NCBI GenBank assembly: GCA_012270995.1
Contig: JAAXHG010000023.1
Coordinates: 1 to 64,000 of the forward strand
Direction of reading: 5' to 3'
Length of the DNA: 64,000 nucleotides
Source: Vicinamibacteraceae bacterium
GTDB taxonomy: Bacteria > Acidobacteriota > Thermoanaerobaculia > Multivoradales > Multivoraceae
Shown here one piece after another: positions 8,825 through 17,931 of this stretch. The notes under the pieces are model-generated. The model was not told where the DNA came from and searched no databases. It saw nothing but the letters and a program-made list of their open reading frames with translations. Both the position numbers and the translations under genes were made by a program. Position 1 is the stretch's first letter. Each line of letters opens with the position of its first letter.

Positions 8825-9235
8825 TCAACCCGGGGACGGCTCCGGCTCTCGCGGCACAAACTCGACGTTGACCGCAAGCATCTGAGCGAGTTCGATCCGC
8901 TTCTCACGTTCTCCCGGCCAGCCCACTATGTCGGCGTGAAGCCGATGATGAGTCGTCTCGGGAACGACATCCAGCGGAGACACGGACCGCACAGCAGCAG
9001 CCAGGAAGCGCCCATGTCCTTTGAACGACTCCTTCCGAGATGTCTCAGAAGCAAGCTGGAGCACCTCGCTACCGTCTAGTCCGTCAACTCGGTAGACCGA
9101 TGTCCGCAAATCGTCTGGGGGCATGAAGGCGGCGTACTTCACCGTCCCATTCGAAACGGAGAAGTGGCTCTTCGAGTAGAGGAACCGGGCAAGGGACTCC
9201 CGGTCACGGATCGCCAGCCGTAGCCTCCTTGGCAA
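8825..9235 (-). CDS. Hypothetical protein, third gene of the TIGR04255 operon
   Basis: A 136-residue protein I do not recognise. It has no signal peptide or membrane segment. The C-terminal half contains His- and Asp-rich segments (TTHHRLHADIVGWPGE) and ends in REPEPSPG. It overlaps the preceding gene by 32 bp, so it is translated from the same message. The base composition is lower in G+C than the flanking metabolic genes, as in the two upstream genes. Conservation of this trio elsewhere would be the best evidence that it is one module. Confidence 0.6.
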   Translation of the reverse strand: MPRRLRLAIRDRESLARFLYSKSHFSVSNGTVKYAAFMPPDDLRTSVYRVDGLDGSEVLQLASETSRKESFKGHGRFLAAAVRSVSPLDVVPETTHHRLHADIVGWPGEREKRIELAQMLAVNVEFVPREPEPSPG

Positions 9236-9704
9236 TCCTCAAGAGGTCGGACGGAAGTTGGGCGTAGAAACGACGACGGCCTGTCTCCCGGCGGCCTGGA
9301 ATGTGAACCGCGTAGAAGAGGCCGCCGTCTGGCCCAAAGCTCACGATCAACGACCGCGTCCTGCCGCGTGACCATTGCATGGCCACCCCACCATCAGGCT
9401 CCGGGACGATTTCGGGCATCGGTACATGGGGAGTCAGCGTCCCGAGAGCATCGACCAGGGCGTCCTTCGCCCGCCACGAGAGCGGCCGAGCGTCGCCACC
9501 ATCCCAGCCGGGACTGGACGTCTCTTCAATGATCTCCCGCACTTCTCTCATGGCCGCCTGCCTGGACAACTGCCATGCGGAGACTGCGGATTCCGAAGTC
9601 CCCTCCTCCCTGACGATCCGAAGCGCCTCAGGCCCGACGGCGGTCGAGCGGCGCCTTGCCGGCTGCGCCAACCAGTCCTGCGTTTCTACGGCAGCCAGGC
9701 TCAT
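9204..9704 (-). CDS. Hypothetical protein, second gene of the TIGR04255 operon
   Basis: A 166-residue protein with no family I can name. The N-terminal 60 residues are basic/helical; the C-terminal part alternates strands (GGVAMQWSRGRTRSLIVSF, GGLFYAVHIPG), suggesting a small alpha/beta domain. No signal peptide or transmembrane helix is seen. Its ATG overlaps the TIGR04255 stop by 4 bp, and its 3' end overlaps the next gene by 32 bp. Tight coupling suggests its product works with or is dosed against the TIGR04255 protein, but no function can be assigned. Confidence 0.65.
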   Translation of the reverse strand: MSLAAVETQDWLAQPARRRSTAVGPEALRIVREEGTSESAVSAWQLSRQAAMREVREIIEETSSPGWDGGDARPLSWRAKDALVDALGTLTPHVPMPEIVPEPDGGVAMQWSRGRTRSLIVSFGPDGGLFYAVHIPGRRETGRRRFYAQLPSDLLRIAKEATAGDP

Positions 9705-10474
9705 TCGTACCTCTCGATTCCGTTGGCTGTCAAACTGCTAAAGAAGATCTTGTTCTTCAGGTCGCGAAGTTCGTCGATCCTCTCCCAAACGTCGCCGCTC
9801 TTGAAGGCCCCGTCCGGCGCCACGGCAAAGGCGTCTATGTCGAGGATCACCGCGAAGCCTGCCTTCTCTTCTCTAGCCAAGCGGGTCACTATCGTCCTCT
9901 CGAGGGCGTCCTGACTCGAAACCTGAAGCCGTTCCAGAGACTCCCGAACCTGGCCCTTCTCGAAGCCCAAAGACCGTCTCAATGGCTCCACGAAGATCGT
10001 CTCGAAACCGACACCCAGGGGAACCCAGATCTCGTTGATGTAGCGGACCCCAAGCCTCGTCACCTGAACTTCCGGTAGTAACGACGCGTACTGCGTCCAC
10101 AGGGTCTCGGCCTCAGCCCGGAGTTCCGCCCACGTCGTGTAGGGCCGGAGCTTGTTGAAAGTGAAGCCATCCAACCGGAACTGGACGATCTTGTCGCCCT
10201 CACTGTTCCTGAAGTGGTAGCCGCGCAGCGTCGTCGTCGCGGTTGCGGCAATCGCCGGATCCGTTCCTTTCTTCAACTCGGCAGAGACGTTGGCCGCGAA
10301 GTTACTCTCCTTGTTGGGGAACTCGTCCGCGATACTCTCGTGAGCAGCTTCAAACTCGGCCAAGAGTTCGGCGTCTTGTCCTTCTGGCAACTCGCAGCGC
10401 AGGTCAATCAACGCCTCTCGGATAGGCGCGTTGGTCAGTGTGCGGATGCGATTCAGCCGGGGAGAGTCAGTCAT
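9701..10474 (-). CDS. TIGR04255 family protein
   Basis: A 257-residue cytoplasmic protein. The opening segment TNAPIREALIDLRCELPEG and the later VTRLGVRYINEIWVP, plus the length of about 250 residues, match the sporadically distributed TIGR04255 family, whose function is not established. The ATG at 10474 starts just before the conserved N-terminus. An ATG at 10651 in the same frame would add 59 non-conserved residues and would lie at the predicted transcription start, so I rejected it. It heads a three-gene overlapping operon of lower G+C than its surroundings, which suggests acquisition by transfer. Confidence 0.72.
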   Translation of the reverse strand: MTDSPRLNRIRTLTNAPIREALIDLRCELPEGQDAELLAEFEAAHESIADEFPNKESNFAANVSAELKKGTDPAIAATATTTLRGYHFRNSEGDKIVQFRLDGFTFNKLRPYTTWAELRAEAETLWTQYASLLPEVQVTRLGVRYINEIWVPLGVGFETIFVEPLRRSLGFEKGQVRESLERLQVSSQDALERTIVTRLAREEKAGFAVILDIDAFAVAPDGAFKSGDVWERIDELRDLKNKIFFSSLTANGIERYE

Positions 10475-10655
10475 TGCCGCGAATCCCAATCCGGGGCGCT
10501 GGATGTCCTTCGCCTCTGTAGCGTGACCAGCAGGTCCACACCCCTGCGGGGTCGGGCACGGTATCACCCTCTCCAGCCTAGGAGGACCATCGGAGGGGGT
10601 CGAAGACGTCCCACAAAGGACGCCCAGGCACGGTCTCCTGGCCAAGCACATGCCC

Positions 10656-10686
10656 AGTATACGGTTTCACGCATAAGCCCTGTCAA
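10656..10686 (-). promoter_or_regulatory. Predicted sigma-70-type promoter of the TIGR04255 operon
   Basis: On the minus strand, a consensus TTGACA (10681-10686) is followed after 19 bp by TATACT (10656-10661), which matches five of six -10 bases. The spacer is slightly long. It points into the TIGR04255 gene and would give a leader of about 175 nt. It is among the best promoter-like sequences I found in the window. Confidence 0.55.
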
Positions 10687-10734
10687 TCGTGCGTTCTAGC
10701 CAAGACTAGCCGCACTCCCATCGAAGGAGTCGCC

Positions 10735-12417
10735 ATGCGCCAGACCCCGTTTCTTCTCACTCCAGTGGTGCTGGCCATCGCCTGCGCCCCGGCGCCGCCA
10801 CCCGCCGAAGAAACCGCGTCCGGCACCCACGACGACCTGCTTCAGCTCTTCGAGGACTTCCGCGTCTTCCAAGAGCCGGAGATCGTCGACGGGGTGCCGG
10901 ACTACACCGCGGAGGCGATGGCCCACCAGCGCGACGGTCTTGAGGACTACAAGGGCCGGCTCCACGCGATCGACATCTCGGAATGGACCGTCTCCGACCA
11001 GATCGACCACCACCTGGTCCGCGCCGAGATGAACGGGCTCGACTTCCACCACAGGGTAACCCGGCCCTGGTCGCGCGACCCGGCGTTCTACCTGATGTCC
11101 CAGGGCGGCGCCGGACCGGCGATGGCCGGCTTCCGGTCGCTGTTCCGGTTCGAACCGCCCTTCGACGAAACGGAGCTTGCCGAGTACAGGACGACCCTCC
11201 AGGCGGTGCCGAAGGTCTACGAGCAGGCAAAGTCCAACCTGACCGAGGCGGTGCCCGATCTCGGCGGGATCGCGATCTGGGCCGCTCCGCGGGAGGCGCG
11301 CATCTACGACGAGATCGCGGAACAGCTCGCCGAACATCATCCGGAACTCGTCGCCGACGCCGAGGCCGCCCGCGATGCGGTGCTCGCCTTCGGCGGCTGG
11401 GTCGAGGAGAACAAACCGTCGTGGAGCGGCGCCGCCGGCATCGGCAAGGAGAACTACGACTGGTGGCTGCGCAACGTCCACCTCTCGCCCTACGGCTGGG
11501 AGGAGAGCCGGATGATCGTCGAGCAGGAGTACAACCGGCTCGTCACGTTCCTGGCGCTCGAGGAGCACCGGAACCGCGACCTGCCGCCGTTCGACATCGC
11601 CAACACCCCGCAGAAGTACGCCGACAGCCTGCACGAGGCGCTTCGCTACGTCGTCGACTTCCTGCGCGACGGCGAAGTCATGACCGTGCCGGACTGGGTC
11701 GACCCGACCGACTACAGCGACCCGGACGAGCCGCCGGAGTCCCTGCCGTCCGATACGAGCATCGACCACAAGGCCCGCGAGCGCGAGATCCTGCCCGGCG
11801 AGACGCACGAGTACATCGGCCACATGCTCGACGACCAGCGGCGCCAGCGCGACGACCGGCCGATCCGCGGCGCCGACCGCCGCTTCAACATGGAGTGGAT
11901 GCGGATGGAGGGCTGGGCGGTCGCCCTGGAGGAACTCACGATGCAGGCCGGCGTCCTCGACGAACGGCCCCGCCGCGGCCGCGAGGTCGAATACCTGATG
12001 AACATCTCCCACATGAGCCTGGCGCTGCCCGACCTCGCCATGCACGCGAACCTGATCACCTTCGACGAGTCGCGGGCGCTCTGCGCCGCGCTGATGTCCA
12101 AGGGCTGGTCCCAGGAGGACGAGCGCATGGTCTGGTACGAGATGGAGTCCAACCTCCGCTTCCCCGGCTTCCACACCGGGGTCGTCGTCGGCAAGGCCCA
12201 CTTCATGAAGCTCTTCCGCGAGCGGGCGATGCAACTCGGCGACCAGTTCGTCCTCCGCGACTTCATCGACGAGTTCCTGGCCGGCGGCATCATCCCGATC
12301 TCCCTGATCCGCTGGGAGATGACCGGCTACGACGACGAGATCCGGTTCCTTCTGGGCGAGGACGACGTGCCGAACCGCGTGTTCGATCCGGCGCTACAGC
12401 TCGCGGAACGCATGTAG
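10735..12417 (+). CDS. DUF885 family lipoprotein, putative metallopeptidase
   Basis: A 560-residue exported protein with a short lipoprotein signal (VVLAIAC). It matches the DUF885 family: an all-helical chain with the zinc-peptidase-like signature HEYIGH (His358-Glu359...His362) where DUF885 proteins carry HExxGH, and the conserved downstream region RRFNMEWMRMEGWAVALEE. DUF885 members are distantly related to M3/M32-like helical metallopeptidases; substrate unknown. A clear Shine-Dalgarno AAGGAG (10724-10729) precedes the ATG. The aldo/keto reductase follows after 16 bp on the same strand and may be cotranscribed. Confidence 0.82.
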   Translation: MRQTPFLLTPVVLAIACAPAPPPAEETASGTHDDLLQLFEDFRVFQEPEIVDGVPDYTAEAMAHQRDGLEDYKGRLHAIDISEWTVSDQIDHHLVRAEMNGLDFHHRVTRPWSRDPAFYLMSQGGAGPAMAGFRSLFRFEPPFDETELAEYRTTLQAVPKVYEQAKSNLTEAVPDLGGIAIWAAPREARIYDEIAEQLAEHHPELVADAEAARDAVLAFGGWVEENKPSWSGAAGIGKENYDWWLRNVHLSPYGWEESRMIVEQEYNRLVTFLALEEHRNRDLPPFDIANTPQKYADSLHEALRYVVDFLRDGEVMTVPDWVDPTDYSDPDEPPESLPSDTSIDHKAREREILPGETHEYIGHMLDDQRRQRDDRPIRGADRRFNMEWMRMEGWAVALEELTMQAGVLDERPRRGREVEYLMNISHMSLALPDLAMHANLITFDESRALCAALMSKGWSQEDERMVWYEMESNLRFPGFHTGVVVGKAHFMKLFRERAMQLGDQFVLRDFIDEFLAGGIIPISLIRWEMTGYDDEIRFLLGEDDVPNRVFDPALQLAERM

Positions 12418-12433
12418 CCAGGCTGCCCGCCCG

Positions 12434-13480
12434 ATGAAGTACCGCACGCTCGGACGCACCGGCCTGAAGGTCTCGCCGCTCGGCCTCGGCACGAGCAACT
12501 TCGGGGACGTGACGCCGGAGGACGAGGCGCGGCGAATCATCGAGCGGACCCTCGACGCCGGCGTCAACCTGATCGACCTCGGGCACATCTACGGCGACGG
12601 TCTCGCCGAGCGGATCGTCGGTAGCGTGCTCAAGGAGACCGGCCGGCGTCACGAGGTCGTGATCTCGACCAAGATCTACCCGGGCGAGTTCGATGACGAA
12701 ACGGGCCTGGCGCGCGTAGAGCACGTCCCCGGGCAGAACCCGAACGAGCAGGGGCTGTCACGGGCCGGCATCCTCAACGCCTGCGACGCCGCGTTACGCC
12801 GGCTGCGGACGGACCACATCGACCTCTACCAGACCCACCGGCCGGACTTCGGCATCCCGATCGACGAGACGCTGCGCGCCTTCGACGACCTGGTCCGCGC
12901 CGGCAAGGTGCGGTACATCGGCTGCTCGACCTACCCCGCCTGGGGCGTGATGGAAGCGCTTATGGTGAGCGAGCTGAAGGGCTACGTCCGCTTCGCGTCC
13001 GAGCAGGCACCCTACAACCTGCTCGACCGGCGGATCGAGAACGAGCTGATCCCGCTGTGCCAGAGGCACGGGCTCGGCATCCTGGCGTGGGCGCCGCTCG
13101 GGATGGGGGTGCTCGCCGGTCGGTACTCGGATGCGGCGAACTACCCGGAAGGCTCCCGCGCCGACCTGCTCGGCAAGTACTACGCGCGGCGGGTCACGGA
13201 ACGCGCCGTCCAGGTCGGCCTCGAGTTCGCCGGGCTCGCGGCCGAGGCCGGTATCACGCCGGCCCAGCTTGCGATCCTCTGGTGCAAGGACCAGCCGGGC
13301 ATCACCGCTTCGCTGATCGGTCCGCGGAGAATCGAACACGTCGACGAACTCGTCGCCGTCCAGGAGATGACGCTCGACCCCGGGATCGCCGCCGCCTGCG
13401 ACGCCCTGGTGCCGCCCGGCAGCGCCGTGTCCGACTTCCACAACACGTCGGGCTGGATGAAGACGCGGCTCACCTGGTAG
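12434..13480 (+). CDS. Aldo/keto reductase
   Basis: A 348-residue NAD(P)H-dependent oxidoreductase of the AKR superfamily, cytoplasmic. The (beta/alpha)8 landmarks are present: N-terminal YRTLGRTGLKVSPLGLGT, catalytic Asp48, Tyr53 (LIDLGHIYGDGLAE), Lys80 (VVISTKIYPG) and His135 (IDLYQTHRPD), with C-terminal cofactor-binding segments (TASLIGPRRIEHVDE). The carbonyl substrate cannot be told; the subfamily resembles the Kv-beta/YghZ group. It follows the DUF885 gene by 16 bp. Confidence 0.92.
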   Translation: MKYRTLGRTGLKVSPLGLGTSNFGDVTPEDEARRIIERTLDAGVNLIDLGHIYGDGLAERIVGSVLKETGRRHEVVISTKIYPGEFDDETGLARVEHVPGQNPNEQGLSRAGILNACDAALRRLRTDHIDLYQTHRPDFGIPIDETLRAFDDLVRAGKVRYIGCSTYPAWGVMEALMVSELKGYVRFASEQAPYNLLDRRIENELIPLCQRHGLGILAWAPLGMGVLAGRYSDAANYPEGSRADLLGKYYARRVTERAVQVGLEFAGLAAEAGITPAQLAILWCKDQPGITASLIGPRRIEHVDELVAVQEMTLDPGIAAACDALVPPGSAVSDFHNTSGWMKTRLTW

Positions 13481-13667
13481 CCGGGTCGCGCAACCTCGCC
13501 TCAGCCTGCGCAGTGCTACCGGCTTGGGCCGGCGTGTCATCGCGTCGGCTTGCATGGAACTACTGTTCCCTGCGCGACAGCGCAGCGACAACGCTGCGGA
13601 CGCTGCTAACGTAGTACGAACATCCAACACAGATCGACCAAGCCGCCCGAGTCGGCAAGGAGTTGCC

Positions 13668-15146
13668 ATGACCTCTCGCAACCACCTTCTCTCCCGACGC
13701 GAGGTCCTCGTCTCCGGCGCCGCGGCGACCGCGGCCGCCCTCACCGGCTGCGGCGACGCCCGGATTCCGGGGCCGCGCGCGATCAGGCGGCCGAACATCC
13801 TGCTGCTCATCTCGGACCAGCACCGGTTCGATTGGATGGGGCGGAACCCCGAGATCCCGGTTCCCACGCGGCACCTCGACGCGCTGGCCGCGCGCGGCAC
13901 CGACTTCACGCGGGCGGTCGTGCCGTCGCCGGTGTGCGGACCGTCCCGGTCCTGCCTGGCCTCCGGCATGGAGTACGAGAACTGCACCGTCGAACGGAAC
14001 CGCGACGTGTACGACGCGGCGCTCCGTCCGACCTTCTACAAGCACCTCCACGACAGCGGCTACCACACGATGGGGTGCGGGAAGATCGACCTGCACAAGG
14101 GCCCCGCCGGCCGGCGCCCCGACGGCAAGCTGCACATGGAGGCGTGGGGTTTCTCCGACATGCTGATCACGGGCAGCAAGGCCGGCGGCGACACCGAGCC
14201 CTACGGATTCTGGCTCGACTCGCTCGACCCGCCGCTCAAGGACATCCACAACGCGGACATAGAGGAGCGGCGGGAGCCCCGGCACCTCAACTGGTGGGGG
14301 ATGACGGACCCGACCCCGATCGGCGACCACGCCTACAAGGACAACTACACGGCCCGCACCGGAATGGAGCTGCTGGACGGCGTCCCGGAGGGCAGTCCCT
14401 GGTTCCTGATCGTCAACTTCAACGGGCCCCACCCGCCGATGGACATCACGGAGCGGATGGAGCGCCAGTACCGCGGGCCGGACCGGGTGATCGAGGACTT
14501 CCCGCAGCCGCACAATTACCACGGCATCGCACGGGGCGGCCAACAGCTCGCGCCGCCGTCGCCGTTCACGCCCGATCATCACGTGCGCATCCGCCAGAAC
14601 TACGCGGCGATGATCGAGAACATCGACCGCTGGATCGGGCTCTACGAGGAGCGGCTGGTGGAGCGCGGCGAGCTGGACGACACGATCGTCATCTACACCA
14701 GCGACCACGGCGAGATGCTCGGCGACCACGACTACTGGGGCAAGTCGATTCCCCACGAGGCGTCGTGGAAGGTGCCCCTGGTCATGGCCGGCCCGGGCAT
14801 CGCGAGCGGCACCCGCAGTGACGCGCTCGTCTCCCTGACGGACCTGGCCGCGACCAGCCTGGACTACGCGGAGGTCGACGTCCCCGAGGAGATGCAGAGC
14901 CGATCGCTCAGGCCCCTGCTGGACGCGGGCGCAGGCGAGCACCGCGAGCACGTCCGATCGGCGCTCAGGTCGGAGAGAGCGGCGGCTGGCCGGTTCCGGG
15001 TGGTCCAGGACCACCGCTACAAGCTGGTCGACGGATTCCACGAGGAGCAGGAGCTGTACGACCTCGAGGCCGACCCGTGGGAGGACGAGAACATCGCGGC
15101 CGCACACCCGGACGTCGTGGCGCGGCTGGAGAAGCTGTTGGTTTGA
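13668..15146 (+). CDS. Sulfatase (formylglycine type), Tat-exported lipoprotein
   Basis: A 492-residue arylsulfatase-superfamily hydrolase of sulfate esters. The N-terminus carries a twin-arginine signal (SRREVLVSG) ending in a lipobox (ALTGC). The sulfatase signature PVCGPSRSCLASG places the formylglycine precursor at Cys90, so an FGE maturase is needed. Metal ligands are visible in LLISDQHR and YTSDHGEMLGDH. The ATG at 13668 has AAGGAG at 13657-13662. Its stop (TGA, 15144-15146) directly abuts the stop of the convergent gene, so the two messages end back to back. Substrate is likely a sulfated carbohydrate, by inference. Confidence 0.9.
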   Translation: MTSRNHLLSRREVLVSGAAATAAALTGCGDARIPGPRAIRRPNILLLISDQHRFDWMGRNPEIPVPTRHLDALAARGTDFTRAVVPSPVCGPSRSCLASGMEYENCTVERNRDVYDAALRPTFYKHLHDSGYHTMGCGKIDLHKGPAGRRPDGKLHMEAWGFSDMLITGSKAGGDTEPYGFWLDSLDPPLKDIHNADIEERREPRHLNWWGMTDPTPIGDHAYKDNYTARTGMELLDGVPEGSPWFLIVNFNGPHPPMDITERMERQYRGPDRVIEDFPQPHNYHGIARGGQQLAPPSPFTPDHHVRIRQNYAAMIENIDRWIGLYEERLVERGELDDTIVIYTSDHGEMLGDHDYWGKSIPHEASWKVPLVMAGPGIASGTRSDALVSLTDLAATSLDYAEVDVPEEMQSRSLRPLLDAGAGEHREHVRSALRSERAAAGRFRVVQDHRYKLVDGFHEEQELYDLEADPWEDENIAAAHPDVVARLEKLLV

Positions 15147-17291
15147 TCAGCGGAGCAGGATGAGCTCCGTCTGCGGCGGCGAGAGGTACTCGATGCCGTC
15201 CTCGCCGGCGAGCGCCTCTTCGTGCGCCCACCAGAACAGGTACTGGTCCTCGCCCTCCGGGGCCGGGGAAGGCATGTAGAAGAAGTACTCGATGACGAAG
15301 TGGTGGTACGGCGCGAGCGGGATGTCCTTCGACCAGTCCGGGCCCAGGGAGCCGATCCGGGGGCCGAAGTAGGTCTCGACCGAGGCGGGCCGGGCGCCCA
15401 ACGTCTGCCCGTGGGAGTCCATGGAAATGTGTGTCTTCGACGTGTCGAAGCCGGCGGCGTAGGCCGGGAAGTCGTTCTTCGGCGTCACCATGTGGAGCTG
15501 GTTGTCGCGCACGACGATGCCGGCTTCCTCGAACATCTGTTCGTAGTCGCGAATGATCTCGCGCGGCGTGAGTCCGGCCTTGATCGTCTCCGCCAGGATC
15601 GCCTCGACGCGCAGGTACTCGGCCCAGAGGTCCTGGATCTCCGGCGGCGGTTCCGTCTCGCCGTCGCGTAGCACGTAGGCGTACAGGCCGATGCTCGGGT
15701 TCGTGAGGATGTCCCCGCCCTGGACGACCGCGTCCTCCCAGCCCTCGCTGCGGCCGCGCTGCGACTGGCCGGTCCGCATGCGGCGCATCACGGTGAGCCG
15801 CGCCTCGTCGACTCTCGTGACGCCCGGCTCGATCGCGTCCAGCGCGTCCTCGAACAGCCAGAGTTCGTCGCGCCGCAGCCGCTTGAGCAGTTCGACCTCG
15901 CTCGGCACCTGGTGGTTGATGTAGTCCATCATCAGCCATTCGGACGAGATCAGCCGGCTCGCGTACCTGTCGCCTAATTCCTCGGAAAGCAACAGGTAGT
16001 CGGTGTGCGAAAGGCCGTCGATCTCGCCCCGGTAGGTCGGCCACGGGCCCAGCTCGTGCTTGAAGTTGACCGCGATGACGTCCGGGTCGCGCTCGGCGAC
16101 GAAGTCCCGGAGGCCCTCGAAGCGATAGTCGTACTCCGTCAACGGGCCGCCGACCGGCTCCTGGACCCGGACCGCGGGCGCCACGATGTCGTAGGCGCCG
16201 CTCTCTTCGACAAACCGGTAGTCCGTCTCGCCCCAGCCGCGCTGGGTGGAACCCCAGCGCCGTCCGAGGATGGCCCGCTCGATCCGGTCGCCGCCACGGT
16301 CCGTGAACACGAAGACGCCTGAGGCGCTGCCGAGTTCGTCGATGCCGAACGAGTCGGGGATCGACTCCCGCATGACGTGGATCCACATGTCGACGCCGCG
16401 TTCCCTCATGATTTCCGGGAGAACGAGATCGAACTTGTCGCGGCGGATCTTCCGGTTCGCCGCTTCGTACGGCGAACGGAACTCGTACGGCTCGATCTCC
16501 AGAGGCGCGCCCTCGTACTTGCCGTCCGGGATGACCATCGGGATCCGGTACTCGGGATCGTTCAGGATCTCGTACAGGACGGGTTCCCCCTCTTGCAGTT
16601 TCTCGGGCGTGTTGAGCGGCCACTCGTGCCCGATCTGCTCGAGCCGTCCGGGCAGGTCCTGCGCCCCGATCATCGACGTGTAGACCCAGTAGATGTACTC
16701 GGAGGCCATGCAGCCGTAGTCGCAGGTCACGTCGTCGTAGGTGTACCAGGCGCCCTCCGGATACTCGTCCGGCGGTCCGTCGAAGGCGCCGCCGCGAGCG
16801 ATGTCCATCGCGTCGGTGAGCGCCGTGCCCGGCTCCGTCCCGAACACGTCCGGGTAGGCCACGCCGTAGCCGTTGTCCGTGACCATGTGCCAGACCTCTT
16901 CGATTGCCGCGTCGAACACGCCGCGGGCGCGGGCGTCGATCTGGGTTTCTTCGTCGTACAGGCCCTGGCCGCGGGGCGCGTTGGCCCAGTCCATGTATTC
17001 GGCTTCCCGCTGCGTGCCGGTCATGACGATCGTGCCGCCGGTGTCCAGCATCGCCTGGTGGACCTTCGGGTTGTCGATCTCGCCGTCCTCGTCGTTGTCG
17101 AGGAACTGGGCGAGGACGCCCGCGGCGTGCAGGAGCTTGTCGTCGCCGGTCGTGTTCGTGGCGTAGATCGGCACGCCGTGGACCATCACCTTCTTGACCC
17201 AGGCGATCTCGGTCGCCGGCTCGCCCGCGTCGGGCGCACCGGCGCAGTCGACGACGATCAGCGAACCCAGCAGAGCAAGAGCGGTCTTCAT
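15147..17291 (-). CDS. Secreted EEVWH-domain protein fused to an M24-like (aminopeptidase P-like) region
   Basis: A 714-residue exported protein (signal peptide, possibly lipidated at Cys16). Residues about 30-250 contain VAQFLDNDEDGEIDN-type acidic motifs and EEVWHMVTDNGYGVAYPDVFG, which aligns by eye with the EEIWHLIHDYGIKPTLP segment of the two lipoproteins at 20577-23189. From about residue 290 the chain looks like aminopeptidase P/creatinase (M24): PEIMRERGVDMWIHVMRES at the start and HEEALAGEDGIEYLSPPQTEL at the end, but not all five usual metal ligands are obvious. I read it as a two-domain fusion. It ends exactly against the sulfatase stop. Function unknown; a divergent or inactive peptidase is possible. 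Confidence 0.68.
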   Translation of the reverse strand: MKTALALLGSLIVVDCAGAPDAGEPATEIAWVKKVMVHGVPIYATNTTGDDKLLHAAGVLAQFLDNDEDGEIDNPKVHQAMLDTGGTIVMTGTQREAEYMDWANAPRGQGLYDEETQIDARARGVFDAAIEEVWHMVTDNGYGVAYPDVFGTEPGTALTDAMDIARGGAFDGPPDEYPEGAWYTYDDVTCDYGCMASEYIYWVYTSMIGAQDLPGRLEQIGHEWPLNTPEKLQEGEPVLYEILNDPEYRIPMVIPDGKYEGAPLEIEPYEFRSPYEAANRKIRRDKFDLVLPEIMRERGVDMWIHVMRESIPDSFGIDELGSASGVFVFTDRGGDRIERAILGRRWGSTQRGWGETDYRFVEESGAYDIVAPAVRVQEPVGGPLTEYDYRFEGLRDFVAERDPDVIAVNFKHELGPWPTYRGEIDGLSHTDYLLLSEELGDRYASRLISSEWLMMDYINHQVPSEVELLKRLRRDELWLFEDALDAIEPGVTRVDEARLTVMRRMRTGQSQRGRSEGWEDAVVQGGDILTNPSIGLYAYVLRDGETEPPPEIQDLWAEYLRVEAILAETIKAGLTPREIIRDYEQMFEEAGIVVRDNQLHMVTPKNDFPAYAAGFDTSKTHISMDSHGQTLGARPASVETYFGPRIGSLGPDWSKDIPLAPYHHFVIEYFFYMPSPAPEGEDQYLFWWAHEEALAGEDGIEYLSPPQTELILLR

Positions 17292-17325
17292 GGTTCGTCC
17301 TCCTGGCCGCCACAGTGCGACGAAC

Positions 17326-17931
17326 TCAAGGAGCCAGGAGTTCGCGCCGGACGGCGTCTTCGATCAGTTCCTCGGCGTAGCGCCAGAGCTCGGGCGCGCC
17401 GTCCTCGATGCAGCCGTTGATCTCGCGCACCTGGTCGGCCCGGACGCCGTGCTCCCGCCAGGGTCCGCCGCCGTTGACGTAGTTGAGGACCATCGGCTGC
17501 AGGCGATCCAGCGCCCTCGCGAACTTCGCCTCGGGGCTCTCCCGCGCCTCGAATTCGTCCCAGATGGCGCGCAGCTCGGCCCCGCTCTCGGCCGGCAGCA
17601 GGCCGAAGATCCGCTCCGCCGCCCGCTGTTCGCGCTCCGCCTGGTCCTCCAGGCGAGCCTGGTCGTAGACGAACGTGTCGCCGGCGTCGATCTCGACCAG
17701 ATCATGCACGATCAGCATCTTCAGCACCTTGAGCTGATCGAGGCCGGCGGCGGCCGCGTGCTCCGACAGCACCAGCGCCATCAGCGTCAGGTGCCACGAG
17801 TGTTCCGCAGAGTTCTCGAGGCGCACGTTGCCGACGATCGAGGTGCGCCGCAACACCTGCTTGAGCTGGTCGACTTCGAGCAGAAAGCACATCTGTTGAG
17901 CTAGACGCAGATCAGTCCTCCACAGCAGCAT
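17326..17931 (-). CDS. HD-domain phosphohydrolase (YfbR/HDDC2-like)
   Basis: A 201-residue cytoplasmic metal-dependent phosphohydrolase. Ligands of the HD fold are visible: AEHSWH (first His), MLIVHDLVEIDAGD (the HD pair) and a later Asp (RALDRLQPMVLNY). The family includes 5'-deoxynucleotidases that hydrolyse nucleoside monophosphates. The start is uncertain: the ATG at 17931 overlaps the upstream gene by 31 bp, while an ATG at 17892 lies just before FLLEVDQLK. Family-like residues RLAQQ before that ATG favour the longer form. It is high in G+C, unlike the two genes upstream. Confidence 0.83.
   Translation of the reverse strand: MLLWRTDLRLAQQMCFLLEVDQLKQVLRRTSIVGNVRLENSAEHSWHLTLMALVLSEHAAAAGLDQLKVLKMLIVHDLVEIDAGDTFVYDQARLEDQAEREQRAAERIFGLLPAESGAELRAIWDEFEARESPEAKFARALDRLQPMVLNYVNGGGPWREHGVRADQVREINGCIEDGAPELWRYAEELIEDAVRRELLAP

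Noticed and set aside
10475-10651. N-terminal extension of the TIGR04255 protein from an ATG at 10651.
   Set aside because: The extra 59 residues do not look like the family and the ATG lies at the predicted transcription start.
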